A DNA stretch of 64,000 nt, from positions 13,538 through 77,537 of the forward strand of contig JANPNV010000026.1 of assembly GCA_031427625.1 (NCBI GenBank). The letters are read 5' to 3'. Shown piece by piece: positions 17,864 through 27,546 of this stretch. The DNA comes from JADKIH01 sp031427625 (GTDB taxonomy: Bacteria; Bacteroidota; Bacteroidia; AKYH767-A; 2013-40CM-41-45). A program made the position numbers and the translations under genes. The notes under the pieces are model-generated. The model was not told where the DNA came from and searched no databases. It saw nothing but the letters and a program-made list of their open reading frames with translations. Each line of letters begins with the position of its first letter. Position 1 is the first letter of the stretch.

Positions 17864-19495
17864 ATGAGACGATCAAAACCTTCATCGGGAGGGAGAACAA
17901 GTGGGCGACCGGGAAAAAGCAGCGGTTCCGGACCAAAAAAGAGTTTTTCTAAAAACGATAAATACCCTAAATCAGCAGGGGCAAAGAAACCGTTCCGCAA
18001 GGAGCGTTCCGATTCTGACAAGCCGGAAAGAAAAGCATTTAGCGAAGGGTCAGGCGAGCGTCCGAAACGCTATGGAAGTGAAGGCGGTAGCAGTGAAAGA
18101 AAACCATTTACCCGTTCAGCAAAACCCGGTGAAAGAAGTCCTTCCCGAAGTCGCGACGGAGGAAGACCTTCATCTGGAGAAAGAAGCAGAGGGAGAGATG
18201 AGCGCAAGCCATTTGATGCGGATAAATCCGGTTCCGAAAGGAGAGAAAGACCAGCCTCTGAGAGAAGGGTTTCTGACGGAACATCACGACCGGGAGAAAG
18301 AAGCAGTTCTCGTCCGCGGGATACAGAAAGGGTAACATATAAAGAAAAAGGTCCTGAAAGTGAATCACGTCGTTCTTTTGATGGCGATCGGGCTGTTCCT
18401 GAGAAAAGAGAAAAACCGGCGTATCGAAGTAAAACATCGGGTCCTTCGTTTAACTCTGCGGGAAAAAATAAAAGAAAACGAAAAGGTGACGATGAAAAAT
18501 CATTTTCATCAGGAGAAGAGGGTGGAGGCACAGGTAAATTAAAATCCCGGTTTTCCACGCATCAGAATGATTCACCACGATCTTATGGTGAAAATCGTTT
18601 TCAGAAACCGAGAGATGAAAAGAAGGATAAACGAAATGCAGAAAGAATTTCCGAAAGACGATCATCAGGGGAAAAACCAGAACGTCAGTGGAACAGGAAG
18701 GAAGATCATAAGTTTTATGGTGAAAAAAAGAAATCGGCTCCAATGCCGAAGATGTCGGAAGACGGATCAGTCAGGCTTAATAAATTTATTGCGAACGCTG
18801 GAATTTGTTCACGACGTGAAGCTGATGAATTGATAGAAGCGGGTGTTGTTTCTGTTAATGGAAAAGTAGTTACTGAAATGGGATATCAGGTAATGCCCGG
18901 CGATAGCGTAAAATATAACAATGAACTTTTACGCGGTGAGCGCCTTGTTTATATCCTTCTCAATAAGCCAAAAGATTTTATTACAACGACAGATGATCCT
19001 GAAGACAGAAAAACTGTCATGGGGCTGATAGCAAAAGCATGTAAGGAAAGAGTATATCCAGTTGGTCGCCTCGACAGAAATACTACCGGTGTTTTATTAT
19101 TTACAAATGATGGTGACCTTGCTAAAACACTTACACATCCTTCGTTTCAGGTGCATAAGGTTTATCAGGCTGAATTAGACCGCTCATTGAAACACACCGA
19201 TATGGAACAGATCATGGCTGGAATAACTCTTGATGATGGTTTTATCAAACCTGATGAAGTTGTTTACACGAGTTCTGAGAAAGATGTCATCGGAATGGAA
19301 TTACATTCGGGGAAAAACCGGATTGTTCGCAGGATATTTGAACATCTGGGATATGAGGTTAAAAAACTCGACAGGGTTATTTTTGCCGGACTCACAAAAA
19401 AGGATTTGCCACGAGGACGATGGAGGTTTTTAACAGATATGGAAGTTGCCAGTCTGAAGATGAACACCGGAAAGAAAAAAGTGAAATCCAAATAG
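17864..19495 (+). CDS. RluB/RsuA-type pseudouridine synthase with long basic N-terminal extension
   Basis: Residues about 300-543 are a normal RsuA-family rRNA pseudouridine synthase: S4 domain (VRLNKFIANAGICSRREADELIEAG), then the catalytic YPVGRLDRNTTGVLLFTNDGDLA with the essential aspartate in GRLD, and the C-terminal GKNRIVRRIFEHLGYEV. The first ~300 residues are a low-complexity R/S/G/K/E tract with repeated GERS-S-R and RKPF motifs, predicted disordered and RNA-binding. Such extensions are common in Bacteroidota. Probable target is 23S rRNA; I cannot tell RluB from RluE or RsuA activity. Confidence 0.9.
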   Translation: MRRSKPSSGGRTSGRPGKSSGSGPKKSFSKNDKYPKSAGAKKPFRKERSDSDKPERKAFSEGSGERPKRYGSEGGSSERKPFTRSAKPGERSPSRSRDGGRPSSGERSRGRDERKPFDADKSGSERRERPASERRVSDGTSRPGERSSSRPRDTERVTYKEKGPESESRRSFDGDRAVPEKREKPAYRSKTSGPSFNSAGKNKRKRKGDDEKSFSSGEEGGGTGKLKSRFSTHQNDSPRSYGENRFQKPRDEKKDKRNAERISERRSSGEKPERQWNRKEDHKFYGEKKKSAPMPKMSEDGSVRLNKFIANAGICSRREADELIEAGVVSVNGKVVTEMGYQVMPGDSVKYNNELLRGERLVYILLNKPKDFITTTDDPEDRKTVMGLIAKACKERVYPVGRLDRNTTGVLLFTNDGDLAKTLTHPSFQVHKVYQAELDRSLKHTDMEQIMAGITLDDGFIKPDEVVYTSSEKDVIGMELHSGKNRIVRRIFEHLGYEVKKLDRVIFAGLTKKDLPRGRWRFLTDMEVASLKMNTGKKKVKSK

Positions 19496-19520
19496 CTTTC
19501 AGCACAAAACTGAAATGTGA

Positions 19521-20060
19521 ATGACTATTCATGTTGATGAAAAGATAAGGCTCGACCAGTTTGAAAAAAAACATGGTCAGGCTATCTTTGATCTTGCCTC
19601 CCAAAATAAAAACTACCTTAATAAATGGTTGCCCTGGGTTGATAACATGCAATCGGTTGATTTCATTTTCAACTACATTTCAGCATCGAACCAGAGAACA
19701 AAAGAAGGGCATGAAATTACTTTTGTAATTTTTTATAATGATACAATTGTTGGCAGGATCGGTGTTTACAAAATCGATCATCAGAATAAAATTGGCGAAA
19801 TAGGTTATTGGATCGGGGAGGAGTTTCAGGGAAACGGCACAGTTACAAAATCCTGTGAGGCTCTTATCAATTATTGTTTTTCTGAACTGAAGCTTAATAG
19901 GATTGAAATCAGATGTGGAACAGAAAATCAGAAAAGCAAGACAATACCAAACCGGATTAATTTTATTCAGGAGGGTATTATAAGACAAGGTGAATTTTTA
20001 CATGATCATTATATTGATCTGATTCTTTTTTCAATGATGAAAGAAGACTGGGAAAAATAA
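19521..20060 (+). CDS. GNAT acetyltransferase, RimJ/RimL-like
   Basis: 179 residues. It begins with the RimL-type segment FDLASQNKNYLNKWLPWVD. The acetyl-CoA-binding motif A is around IGEIGYWIGEEFQGNGTVTKSCEAL, with the Q/R-x-x-G-x-G/A loop degenerate (QGNGT), followed by ELKLNRIEIRCGTENQKSKTIPNRINF. These enzymes acetylate protein N-termini (ribosomal L7/L12) or small amines; the substrate here is unknown. Convergent with the SDR gene, 13 bases apart. Confidence 0.85.
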   Translation: MTIHVDEKIRLDQFEKKHGQAIFDLASQNKNYLNKWLPWVDNMQSVDFIFNYISASNQRTKEGHEITFVIFYNDTIVGRIGVYKIDHQNKIGEIGYWIGEEFQGNGTVTKSCEALINYCFSELKLNRIEIRCGTENQKSKTIPNRINFIQEGIIRQGEFLHDHYIDLILFSMMKEDWEK

Positions 20061-20073
20061 TTTATTCAGAAAT

Positions 20074-20802
20074 TTAGCTAGGAATATTCATCCTGTTAAA
20101 AGCATTTTGTAAATCTTCCGGCCCTGCTTTCGACATAGCATCGCTGAATCCAAAGGTAATTTGAGTTTTCCCTTGCTTTAACTGTTCGAACAATGAGTTT
20201 ATAAATTCACTCACAGGAGGTGCAGTATCATGCAATCCTTTTCCGCCAAGGTCTGTATTAAGAGCAGGGGGAATAAATTCTATCACTTCAATATTTTTCG
20301 ATTTCAATAACTGACGCAACGAAATAGTGAATGAATGCAGGAAAGCTTTTGTTGAAGAGTACACCGGAGTTTTTATTAATGGAACGAAAGACAATCCGGA
20401 AGTTACATTGATGATCGTCTGAAGTGATTTTAGGTTTATGAAAAGTGATGTCAAATGCAGCGGTGCTTCAATGTTTATTGCAATTTCTTCTTTAGCTCTT
20501 TGATAAAAATTACTGTCCGACAAAGTCATCCATTGCTGGATGCCTGCATTGTTAATAAGCAAAGTTAAATCACTGTGATGTTCCATTATCCATTTATAAA
20601 GTAATTCTCTTTCAGTTTCTTTGGATAAGTCACAACACTTAATGATAACAGATGGAAATTTTGACTGAACTTCTTTTAAGGCTGCTTCTCGTCGTCCGCA
20701 AATAATGACGGTGTTATTTTCGCTGACAAATCTTTCAGTGAGGCCTAATCCGATTCCTGAAGCGCCACCGGTTATCAGAATTTTATTGTTTGAGATTTTC
20801 AT
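20074..20802 (-). CDS. Short-chain dehydrogenase/reductase
   Basis: Classical NAD(P)-dependent SDR of about 242 residues. Cofactor loop TGGASGIGLG at the N-terminus, NNAG near residue 86, and the catalytic YSSTKAFLHSF (YxxxK) near 150, with an upstream serine in INVTSGLSF. It most resembles the DltE-like group of oxidoreductases; the substrate is unknown. An ATG two codons upstream (20808) is an alternative start. Confidence 0.88.
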   Translation of the reverse strand: MKISNNKILITGGASGIGLGLTERFVSENNTVIICGRREAALKEVQSKFPSVIIKCCDLSKETERELLYKWIMEHHSDLTLLINNAGIQQWMTLSDSNFYQRAKEEIAINIEAPLHLTSLFINLKSLQTIINVTSGLSFVPLIKTPVYSSTKAFLHSFTISLRQLLKSKNIEVIEFIPPALNTDLGGKGLHDTAPPVSEFINSLFEQLKQGKTQITFGFSDAMSKAGPEDLQNAFNRMNIPS

Positions 20803-20896
20803 AATCAAAGATTCATTGACGATTACAGGAATGATTTTTATTGGATTGCAAGAAATGTTTTCGACTCTCCCGGATTTGTATATAGATACAACCTAC

Positions 20897-22897
20897 TTAC
20901 CAGAGTACGACGATTCCTAATTTATTATTAGAAATTTCAACTTTTAGTTGATCGAGTCGCATATTGTCGGTCAGAAGCGATGTGTAATCGTCGCCAACAG
21001 TTTGTGCTTCGAGAATTTTTTTTCTGTTTTCCTCAAGCATCTTCATCACCTTGGTTTTTTTCAGGTGTAAAACTGATTGTTCTACATCGTCCTTCAGATT
21101 TGTGATTTGATCTGGGACGATAATTTTATGCATTTCCTTCCAGTTTTCGCTAAGGAAATATCTGGTGCTTAATAGTTCAACGGCAATTGCGCTGATCAAT
21201 GGATCGTGGCTGTTGATGAAAATCTGCGGATCAATTGTCTCAATAGTTTCAGTCAATCGTGCATACTCCTGAAGAATATTATTATAAGGATCGTTTTCAA
21301 AAGCGATATCATCATGGGCGATTTCATTGACAATATATTGGGAGACTTTGACAGTCTGTACAACTTCTTTTTTCCCTGTAGGATCCTGAGGATCGATAAT
21401 TATTTCGGTAAAAATAAGATCACTGTTTCCGAGATTAAGGAGAAGGCCAATTATGTATTTTTCCTGTATTCCAATGCTGGCGTTTTCATCCTTTTGAGGC
21501 AACAACATTGCCGGCAATAATTCTTCGGTGTCAGCCTGAGGAATGGTTTTATTTACCTGTGTCCTCCGCATCTTATTCATCTCGGAGATGAGAAGCTGCT
21601 CACCTACATCCATCATCACGCTGCACTGCTTAAGATAAACAGATCTTGTAATTGGATCGGGAATTCTAGCAATAGTTTCTACAACGTCTCTGATGAGTCC
21701 TGCTTTTCTTACTGGATCATTTGCGACATCTTCAAGTAAAAGCCCAGTCTTGAATACAACGAAGTCTTTGGAGTTATCACGGATGAAGTCGACAAGTTTG
21801 CTGCTGCCATGTTTGCGTCGGTAAGAATCAGGGTCGTCGCCATCGGGAAATAAAACAACTTTTACATTTAGTCCTTCTTCGAGAATAAGATCGATTCCTC
21901 GCAATGATGCTTTGATTCCTGCTGCATCTCCATCATATAATACGGTAACATTCTTGGTGTATCTTCCAATGAGACGGATTTGTTCGACGGTTAGCGATGT
22001 ACCGGACGATGCTACGGCATTCTCGATTCCGCTTTGATAAAGTGAAATAACATCAGTATAACCTTCGACGAGGTAGCAATTGTCACGTTGTACGATTGCC
22101 TTCTTGGCAAAGAAAATTCCATACAACGATTTACTTTTGTGATAGATTTCTGACTCGGGAGAATTTACATACTTGGCAGCCTTTTCGTCCTTCTTTAATA
22201 TTCGACCGCCGAAACCAATTATACGTCCACTCAGATTATGGATGGGAAACATAATTCGTCCACGAAATCTGTCGAGTAGTTTATCGTGAACCTTTACTTT
22301 CGAATCTGCTTCGTTGTCGTTGGTTTTTTTTGCTATGCTTAATCCCGTCTTAAGAAGGAATTCAGGCATGTATCCTTTTTCAATAGCATCATCAGAAAAG
22401 GCAGACCAGTTGCTGAGTGAGTAACCTAACTGGAATGTTTTAATTATTTCTTCTGTGAAGCCGCGTTCTTTAAAATAACTGAGAGCGATAGCACGTCCTT
22501 CTTCTACATCAAAAAGATTTTCAGTGAATTTTTTTTGTGCAAATGAATTTAACACATAGAGACTTTCCCGTTCATCTTTTTCGATAAGCTCTTTCGGATC
22601 GGGTGTTGATTCTTCAACTTCAATTGAATATTTATTAGCGAGATATCGTAAAGCTTCCGGATAGTTGTAATGCTCATGCTCCATGATGAAGTTCACGGCA
22701 TTTCCTCCTTTAGTGCAACCGAAACATTTATAAATATTCCGCGTGGGGCTTACATTAAATGAAGGAGTTTTTTCATTGTGAAAAGGGCAAAGTCCGATTA
22801 AATTACTTCCACGTTTTTTTAATTGCACAAAATCACCAACGACTTCCTCGATCCTGGCCGCTTCAAAAATCCTGTCGATAGTTTCTTTAATGATCAT
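20897..22897 (-). CDS. dnaG: DNA primase
   Basis: Synthesises RNA primers for DNA replication. 666 residues: N-terminal CHC2 zinc finger (CPFHNEKTPSFNVSP ... CFGCTKGG, residues 38-66), the catalytic core domain, and a TOPRIM fold with VEGYTDVISLYQSG and the metal site VLYDGDAAGIKA. A helical C-terminal DnaB-helicase-interaction region follows. Last gene of a four-gene minus-strand operon; its start overlaps the hydrolase gene by 11 bases. Confidence 0.97.
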   Translation of the reverse strand: MIIKETIDRIFEAARIEEVVGDFVQLKKRGSNLIGLCPFHNEKTPSFNVSPTRNIYKCFGCTKGGNAVNFIMEHEHYNYPEALRYLANKYSIEVEESTPDPKELIEKDERESLYVLNSFAQKKFTENLFDVEEGRAIALSYFKERGFTEEIIKTFQLGYSLSNWSAFSDDAIEKGYMPEFLLKTGLSIAKKTNDNEADSKVKVHDKLLDRFRGRIMFPIHNLSGRIIGFGGRILKKDEKAAKYVNSPESEIYHKSKSLYGIFFAKKAIVQRDNCYLVEGYTDVISLYQSGIENAVASSGTSLTVEQIRLIGRYTKNVTVLYDGDAAGIKASLRGIDLILEEGLNVKVVLFPDGDDPDSYRRKHGSSKLVDFIRDNSKDFVVFKTGLLLEDVANDPVRKAGLIRDVVETIARIPDPITRSVYLKQCSVMMDVGEQLLISEMNKMRRTQVNKTIPQADTEELLPAMLLPQKDENASIGIQEKYIIGLLLNLGNSDLIFTEIIIDPQDPTGKKEVVQTVKVSQYIVNEIAHDDIAFENDPYNNILQEYARLTETIETIDPQIFINSHDPLISAIAVELLSTRYFLSENWKEMHKIIVPDQITNLKDDVEQSVLHLKKTKVMKMLEENRKKILEAQTVGDDYTSLLTDNMRLDQLKVEISNNKLGIVVLW

Positions 22898-23870
22898 TTA
22901 ATGCGAGCTTTTTATAGCGTGAAATAGTTTGCTCCTTGGGCAGAATAGACAATAGGAATGCCGTAATACGGTTGTAATAAGCCTCACCGCCTGATTTTGC
23001 AATAGTGCTTTCCGTTGCATTCCGGACCAAAAATAATTCTTTTTTTTCCGATGCAGATGCATCAAATACCTGAAGTGTTTCTGAGGTGAAAACTCTTGTG
23101 TCTTCAGAGGCGATAATAAATAGTGACGGAATCTTGGTATATGCGGCAATTTGCCTGAGATCGAGCTCTTTGAGGGGATATTGGAGCAGGGCTTCAGTCC
23201 TTCTTTTAAATATTGGATACCATAAATCCTTCATGATCCCCCACTTTAAACTTGCATATTTATCGATATATGTTTCATAAGTATTGAACGGACTCTGCAA
23301 AACAAGGGCTGAACACCGGCTATCATAAACTGCAGCTTGTAAGGCAATTGCTGCACCGATTCCGGCTCCCATGATAACCAGATTTTTTGTGCCTTTCTTG
23401 TCAAGTATAGAATCAATCATTCTTTTGACATCATCGACAGCAGGCAGACCTGGAGAGAATTCACTTCCTCCGCTATTTCCATGTGCACGCTGATCAAAAA
23501 CGCAGACATTAAATCCACGATCATGAAACTGTTTCAGATGATCCAGGTAAAGAATCTTGCTTTCATTGATGTTGTGAAGAATTAGTATGGTGTTAGCAGG
23601 AGTATCTGCTGCATAAACATACCAGCCATTTAGAGGAAAACCTTCAATTGTCTTTACTTGAATATCGGAGTACTTTAAGTCAACAGCGGACGGATTGAAC
23701 ATAAGTATGTTTTCAGGATTTGTCACCATGTCAGAATGAAAGGCGATATACACAGAATCAATCCGTTCGGGGTAAATAAGGTCGGGTGTAAGCAGGGATG
23801 GAGAAAGGAATACAAACCCACCTATTAGGACGACAAGAGAAGAAACGAAATAAAATATTTTACCAATCAT
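22887..23870 (-). CDS. Alpha/beta-hydrolase-fold protein lacking the nucleophile serine
   Basis: 327 residues with an N-terminal membrane anchor or uncleaved signal (FYFVSSLVVLIGGFVFL) and a hydrolase core: TILILHNINESK (oxyanion region), NVCVFDQRAHGNSGG, and an acid-containing strand FIIASEDTRVF. At the nucleophile elbow the expected G-x-S-x-G reads G168-A-G-I-G172, so serine is replaced by glycine. The usual C-terminal catalytic histidine is also not evident (LVRNATEST). It is therefore probably not a standard serine hydrolase, perhaps a structural or binding protein. It sits in an operon between polyprenyl synthase and dnaG, overlapping the latter. Confidence 0.85.
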   Translation of the reverse strand: MIGKIFYFVSSLVVLIGGFVFLSPSLLTPDLIYPERIDSVYIAFHSDMVTNPENILMFNPSAVDLKYSDIQVKTIEGFPLNGWYVYAADTPANTILILHNINESKILYLDHLKQFHDRGFNVCVFDQRAHGNSGGSEFSPGLPAVDDVKRMIDSILDKKGTKNLVIMGAGIGAAIALQAAVYDSRCSALVLQSPFNTYETYIDKYASLKWGIMKDLWYPIFKRRTEALLQYPLKELDLRQIAAYTKIPSLFIIASEDTRVFTSETLQVFDASASEKKELFLVRNATESTIAKSGGEAYYNRITAFLLSILPKEQTISRYKKLALNDH

Positions 23871-23875
23871 AATAA

Positions 23876-24853
23876 TTAATGATCCCTTTCGGTTGTGTAC
23901 TGTATTAACTGTATTAGCGAATTTTTAAATTTTGAGTCGGGAAAATCGGAAAGCATGGCATAGGCTTTCGACCTGTAATTGTTCATGCATAAAGTAGCGT
24001 ATTCAAGTCCGCCACTCACTTTTACAAAATCAATTACCTCCTTTACTTTTTGATCATCCGTATTTTGATTTTTAACGATATTGATAATTCGTCTTACTTC
24101 ACTCTTTGATGCTTTACTGAGAGAGTAAATAAGGGGAAGAGTCATTTTACTTTCTTTAATATCAATTCCTGTGGGCTTACCGATTATCCCTGATGGACCA
24201 TAATCGAACAAGTCGTCTTTAATCTGAAAGGCGATTCCGATGAGTTCGCCGAAAGTATGCATCTTACTTATCGTATCAGGATTACTTGTTGTTGAAGCTG
24301 CTCCTGCAGCGCAACAGGATGCAATGAGAGATGCTGTTTTCTGTCTGATGATTTCAAAATAAATTTCTTCGCTGATATCGAGTTTTCTTGCTTTCTCAAT
24401 CTGCATCAGTTCTCCTTCACTCATCACTGATACAGCTTCTGAAACGATGCGGAGGAGGTCGAAGTCGCTATGATGAACAGATAGCAGCAATCCTTTACTT
24501 AGCAGGTAATCACCTACAAGAACGGCAATCTTATTTTTCCAGAGTGCATTGATGGAAAAAAAACCGCGTCTTTCGTTAGAGTCGTCGACTACATCATCGT
24601 GCACGAGGGTGGCAGTATGAAGTAATTCGATTAATGCGGCTGCTCTGTGGCTTCTTTCATTTATTTCACCACATAATCCGGCGGTAAGGAAAACAAACAT
24701 CGGCCTCATTTGTTTGCCTTTTCTTTTTACGATATAATGGGTGATTCTGTCAAGCAGCGGAACACTGCTCTTCATGGAGGCACGGAATTTTTTTTCAAAC
24801 TCATCCATTATGGATGATATTGGAGCCTTTATTTCGCGCAATACAGATGACAT
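23876..24853 (-). CDS. Trans-polyprenyl diphosphate synthase (quinone side chain)
   Basis: Elongates allylic diphosphates with isopentenyl diphosphate to make the octaprenyl/heptaprenyl tail of menaquinone. 325 residues, with the first aspartate-rich motif in LVHDDVVDDSNERRG and the second in FQIKDDLFDYG, both intact. KQMRPMFVFLTAGLCG is the conserved IPP-binding region. Product chain length cannot be read from the sequence. It starts 24 bases after the rlmN stop and ends 5 bases before the hydrolase ATG. Confidence 0.93.
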   Translation of the reverse strand: MSSVLREIKAPISSIMDEFEKKFRASMKSSVPLLDRITHYIVKRKGKQMRPMFVFLTAGLCGEINERSHRAAALIELLHTATLVHDDVVDDSNERRGFFSINALWKNKIAVLVGDYLLSKGLLLSVHHSDFDLLRIVSEAVSVMSEGELMQIEKARKLDISEEIYFEIIRQKTASLIASCCAAGAASTTSNPDTISKMHTFGELIGIAFQIKDDLFDYGPSGIIGKPTGIDIKESKMTLPLIYSLSKASKSEVRRIINIVKNQNTDDQKVKEVIDFVKVSGGLEYATLCMNNYRSKAYAMLSDFPDSKFKNSLIQLIQYTTERDH

Positions 24854-24877
24854 AGGCAGACGAAAGTAATCAATTTG

Positions 24878-25972
24878 CTAATTAGCAACATGCTTGTTTT
24901 GAATATGAGTACTCTTCAGTTTTACGATGGCATGTTCGTTTTTATTTGCAAGCTGTCCACAAGCTGCATCAATATCTTTTCCTCTGCTGCGCCGAATGTT
25001 TACGATTATTCCGTTTCTCTCAAGATGATTTTTAAATGCTTCAATCTTGTCATCTTTAGCATTTAAAAATGTTTCCCCATCAATTGGATTATATTCGATC
25101 AGATTGACTTTAGCTTTTACTCTTCTGCAGAATGCTTCCAGGTCACGGGCATCGGTTAATTCATCATTAAAATTATTGAAGACGATGTATTCGAAGGTGA
25201 CTCTGGTGCCGGTTTTATCAGTAAAATAATTCAGAGCCTCAGCCAGTGCGTCAAGTGTATTGTGCTCGTTGATTGGCATGATTTGATTGCGTTTGTCATC
25301 GTTAGCAGCATGCAATGAAAGGGCGAGATTGAAACGCACCTCATCATCTCCAAGACGTTTAATCATTTTGGCGATTCCTGCTGTGCTTACAGTAATTCGC
25401 TGGGGTGACATGTTCAGTCCATCCGGCGATGTAATCCGCTCAATACTTTCGATGACATTTGAATAATTAAGCAGTGGCTCACCCATTCCCATATATACAA
25501 TATTACTAAGGGGAATATGATATTTCTCTTCAGCTTGTTGTCGTAAAATAGCTACCTGGTCATAAATTTCACCGGCTTCAAGGTTACGAATTCGTTCAAG
25601 CTTTCCTGTTGCACAAAACTTACAGGTAAGACTACAACCTACCTGCGAAGATACACACGCTGTCATTCGTGACGATGTGGGGATAAGGACACCTTCAACA
25701 ATGTTTCCATCATACAGCCGGAATGCATTTTTTATGGTTCTGTCTTTACTAATCTGGCTGGTATCGATTTCGACACCGTGTATACAGAAGTGGCTATTAA
25801 GTTTTTCGCGCAGTGGTTTAGATAGGTTAGACATGCTTTCGAAGTTGCGAGCGCTTTTCTGCCAAAGCCATTCGAAAACCTGCTTCGCACGAAAACCCAG
25901 TTCATTGTTATCAACGAACCATTTTCTCAAATCCTCTTCAGAAAGTTCACGTATGTTTGCAAGGTCATTCAC
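24878..25972 (-). CDS. rlmN: Dual-specificity 23S rRNA A2503 / tRNA A37 methyltransferase
   Basis: Radical-SAM enzyme making 2-methyladenosine in 23S rRNA and some tRNAs. 364 residues. The [4Fe-4S] motif CxxxCxxC is in CSLTCKFCATG, preceded by SSQVGC. The catalytic second cysteine lies near the end in KDIDAACGQL. GMGEPLLN is the conserved SAM-binding region. First gene of the operon leading to polyprenyl synthase, hydrolase and dnaG. Confidence 0.95.
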   Translation of the reverse strand: MNDLANIRELSEEDLRKWFVDNNELGFRAKQVFEWLWQKSARNFESMSNLSKPLREKLNSHFCIHGVEIDTSQISKDRTIKNAFRLYDGNIVEGVLIPTSSRMTACVSSQVGCSLTCKFCATGKLERIRNLEAGEIYDQVAILRQQAEEKYHIPLSNIVYMGMGEPLLNYSNVIESIERITSPDGLNMSPQRITVSTAGIAKMIKRLGDDEVRFNLALSLHAANDDKRNQIMPINEHNTLDALAEALNYFTDKTGTRVTFEYIVFNNFNDELTDARDLEAFCRRVKAKVNLIEYNPIDGETFLNAKDDKIEAFKNHLERNGIIVNIRRSRGKDIDAACGQLANKNEHAIVKLKSTHIQNKHVAN

Positions 25973-25977
25973 GGGCG

Positions 25978-25985
25978 CAAAGATA
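25978..25985 (-). promoter_or_regulatory. Candidate -7 box for the rlmN operon
   Basis: On the minus strand TATCTTTG (25985-25978) matches TAnnTTTG and lies 5 bases before the rlmN ATG, implying a nearly leaderless transcript. No convincing -33 box was found. Confidence 0.35.
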
Positions 25986-26098
25986 GTCCAATTAAATTCG
26001 TCTGCCCTATAGCCTGGCTAATCGGGCAGCACCAATTTACATTCTCAAAATATTAAAAATCCATTGAAATTCATCCTATAAATAGTCAAATTGAGAAA

Positions 26099-27286
26099 AT
26101 GCGATTTATTTCTGCAGACATAATTTACCCCGTTACCCGGCCACCAATTCGTAACGGGATTCTTGTCGTTGACAATGCAGGTATTATTCTGAAAGTAATC
26201 GATCCCATTACCGATGATATAGACCATATTGAAGAAATAGAAAAACTGGATGGAGCACTTTGTCCGGGCTTTGTCAACGCCCATTGCCATTTAGAGCTTT
26301 CCCACCTAAAGGGAAAACTGACGAAGAATAAATCATTGCCTGGATTTATAGGCGAGATTGTTAAAAACAGAAATGCAGGCATCGAGGAAATTAAAAATGC
26401 CATGTTAGCTGCTGACCGTGAGATGTTTAATTCGGGAATTGTGGCTATTGGTGATATTTCAAATAATAATTTTTCAATACAAATTAAGTCAGAAAGCGAA
26501 ATCCACTATCATACTTTCGTTGAGATTTTCGATTTATCAGAAGAAAATGCTGATTCCGTTTTTTTAAAGGGGACATTGTTGTACGATGAATATATAAAGT
26601 CTGGTCTACCAGCTTCGATAGTGCCTCATTCTCCATATACAGTATCAGAAAAGCTCTTGAAGATGATTGCTGAATTTATCAGTGATCATGATGAAATAGC
26701 ATGTATTCATAATCAAGAAACTAAATCGGAGGATGAAATGTTTTTAAGCGGCAAAGGATTACTTCTTGAAAAACTTCTTGCTACTTCCGGACTATTTAAA
26801 AGCTGGAAAGCAACGAATAAATCTTCTCTCAATTCTACAATAGTTCATTTTCCACCTGATGCCACACTGCAATTAGTTCATAATACATATTCAAAGAAAG
26901 CAGATATTGAAAAGGCTGTTCAAAGTCATAAAAATCTCTTCTGGTGCCTATGTGTTAATGCAAACCTCTTTATTGAAGATAGCTTGCCTGACATACCAAT
27001 GTTGATGCAATCGGGTTGTCGAATAACAATTGGGACGGATAGTTATGCAAGTAACGATTCATTGTCAGTATGGGAAGAGTTAAAGACCATTTCAAAGTAT
27101 TACCCCGAAATATCACTGGAAGAATTGATTAGCTGGTCAACCATTAATGGAGCATCATTCCTGGGAATAGATGATAAATATGGCAGTTTTTCAGATGGAA
27201 AGAGTCCTGGAATTGTTCATATTTCGAATATGGATGTTAAGAGTCACAAAATAAGTGCAAAAAGTACAATACGTCGGGTAGTATAA
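26099..27286 (+). CDS. Amidohydrolase, SAH/aminofutalosine deaminase-like
   Basis: 395 residues of the metal-dependent amidohydrolase superfamily. The HxH metal motif is in PGFVNAHCHLELSHLKG, a further histidine in VPHSPYTVS, another in IACIHNQETKSEDE, and the final aspartate in ITIGTDSYASND. This set is characteristic of S-adenosylhomocysteine/aminofutalosine-type deaminases. In Bacteroidota such genes often serve the futalosine menaquinone pathway, but no mqn partner is visible here, so the specific role is only a suggestion. No signal peptide. Confidence 0.8.
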   Translation: MRFISADIIYPVTRPPIRNGILVVDNAGIILKVIDPITDDIDHIEEIEKLDGALCPGFVNAHCHLELSHLKGKLTKNKSLPGFIGEIVKNRNAGIEEIKNAMLAADREMFNSGIVAIGDISNNNFSIQIKSESEIHYHTFVEIFDLSEENADSVFLKGTLLYDEYIKSGLPASIVPHSPYTVSEKLLKMIAEFISDHDEIACIHNQETKSEDEMFLSGKGLLLEKLLATSGLFKSWKATNKSSLNSTIVHFPPDATLQLVHNTYSKKADIEKAVQSHKNLFWCLCVNANLFIEDSLPDIPMLMQSGCRITIGTDSYASNDSLSVWEELKTISKYYPEISLEELISWSTINGASFLGIDDKYGSFSDGKSPGIVHISNMDVKSHKISAKSTIRRVV

Positions 27287-27546
27287 ACGATTTCATAATC
27301 GATTGAATTCTCAAAAGCCACGTCATCAGAGGCATTCCGATGGAGTTAATTATCTGTAAGAAGAATATGATTTTTTTATTAATTTTTCTACTTTTCGGGA
27401 TTAGAATATTGCATTCCAAGTAACGTTTGGCTTATAATTGCAGTATACAATATTCACCTTAATCAACAATAAGTAAGCGTTTACCCAAATAAAGTTGCAT
27501 TGGGTTCGCTGTATTTTGTAAATTATCATTTGCCCGAATATATTAT

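Noticed and set aside
18070..18558. 162-codon minus-strand frame and two further frames
   Set aside because: Shadows of the repetitive N-terminal tract of the pseudouridine synthase.
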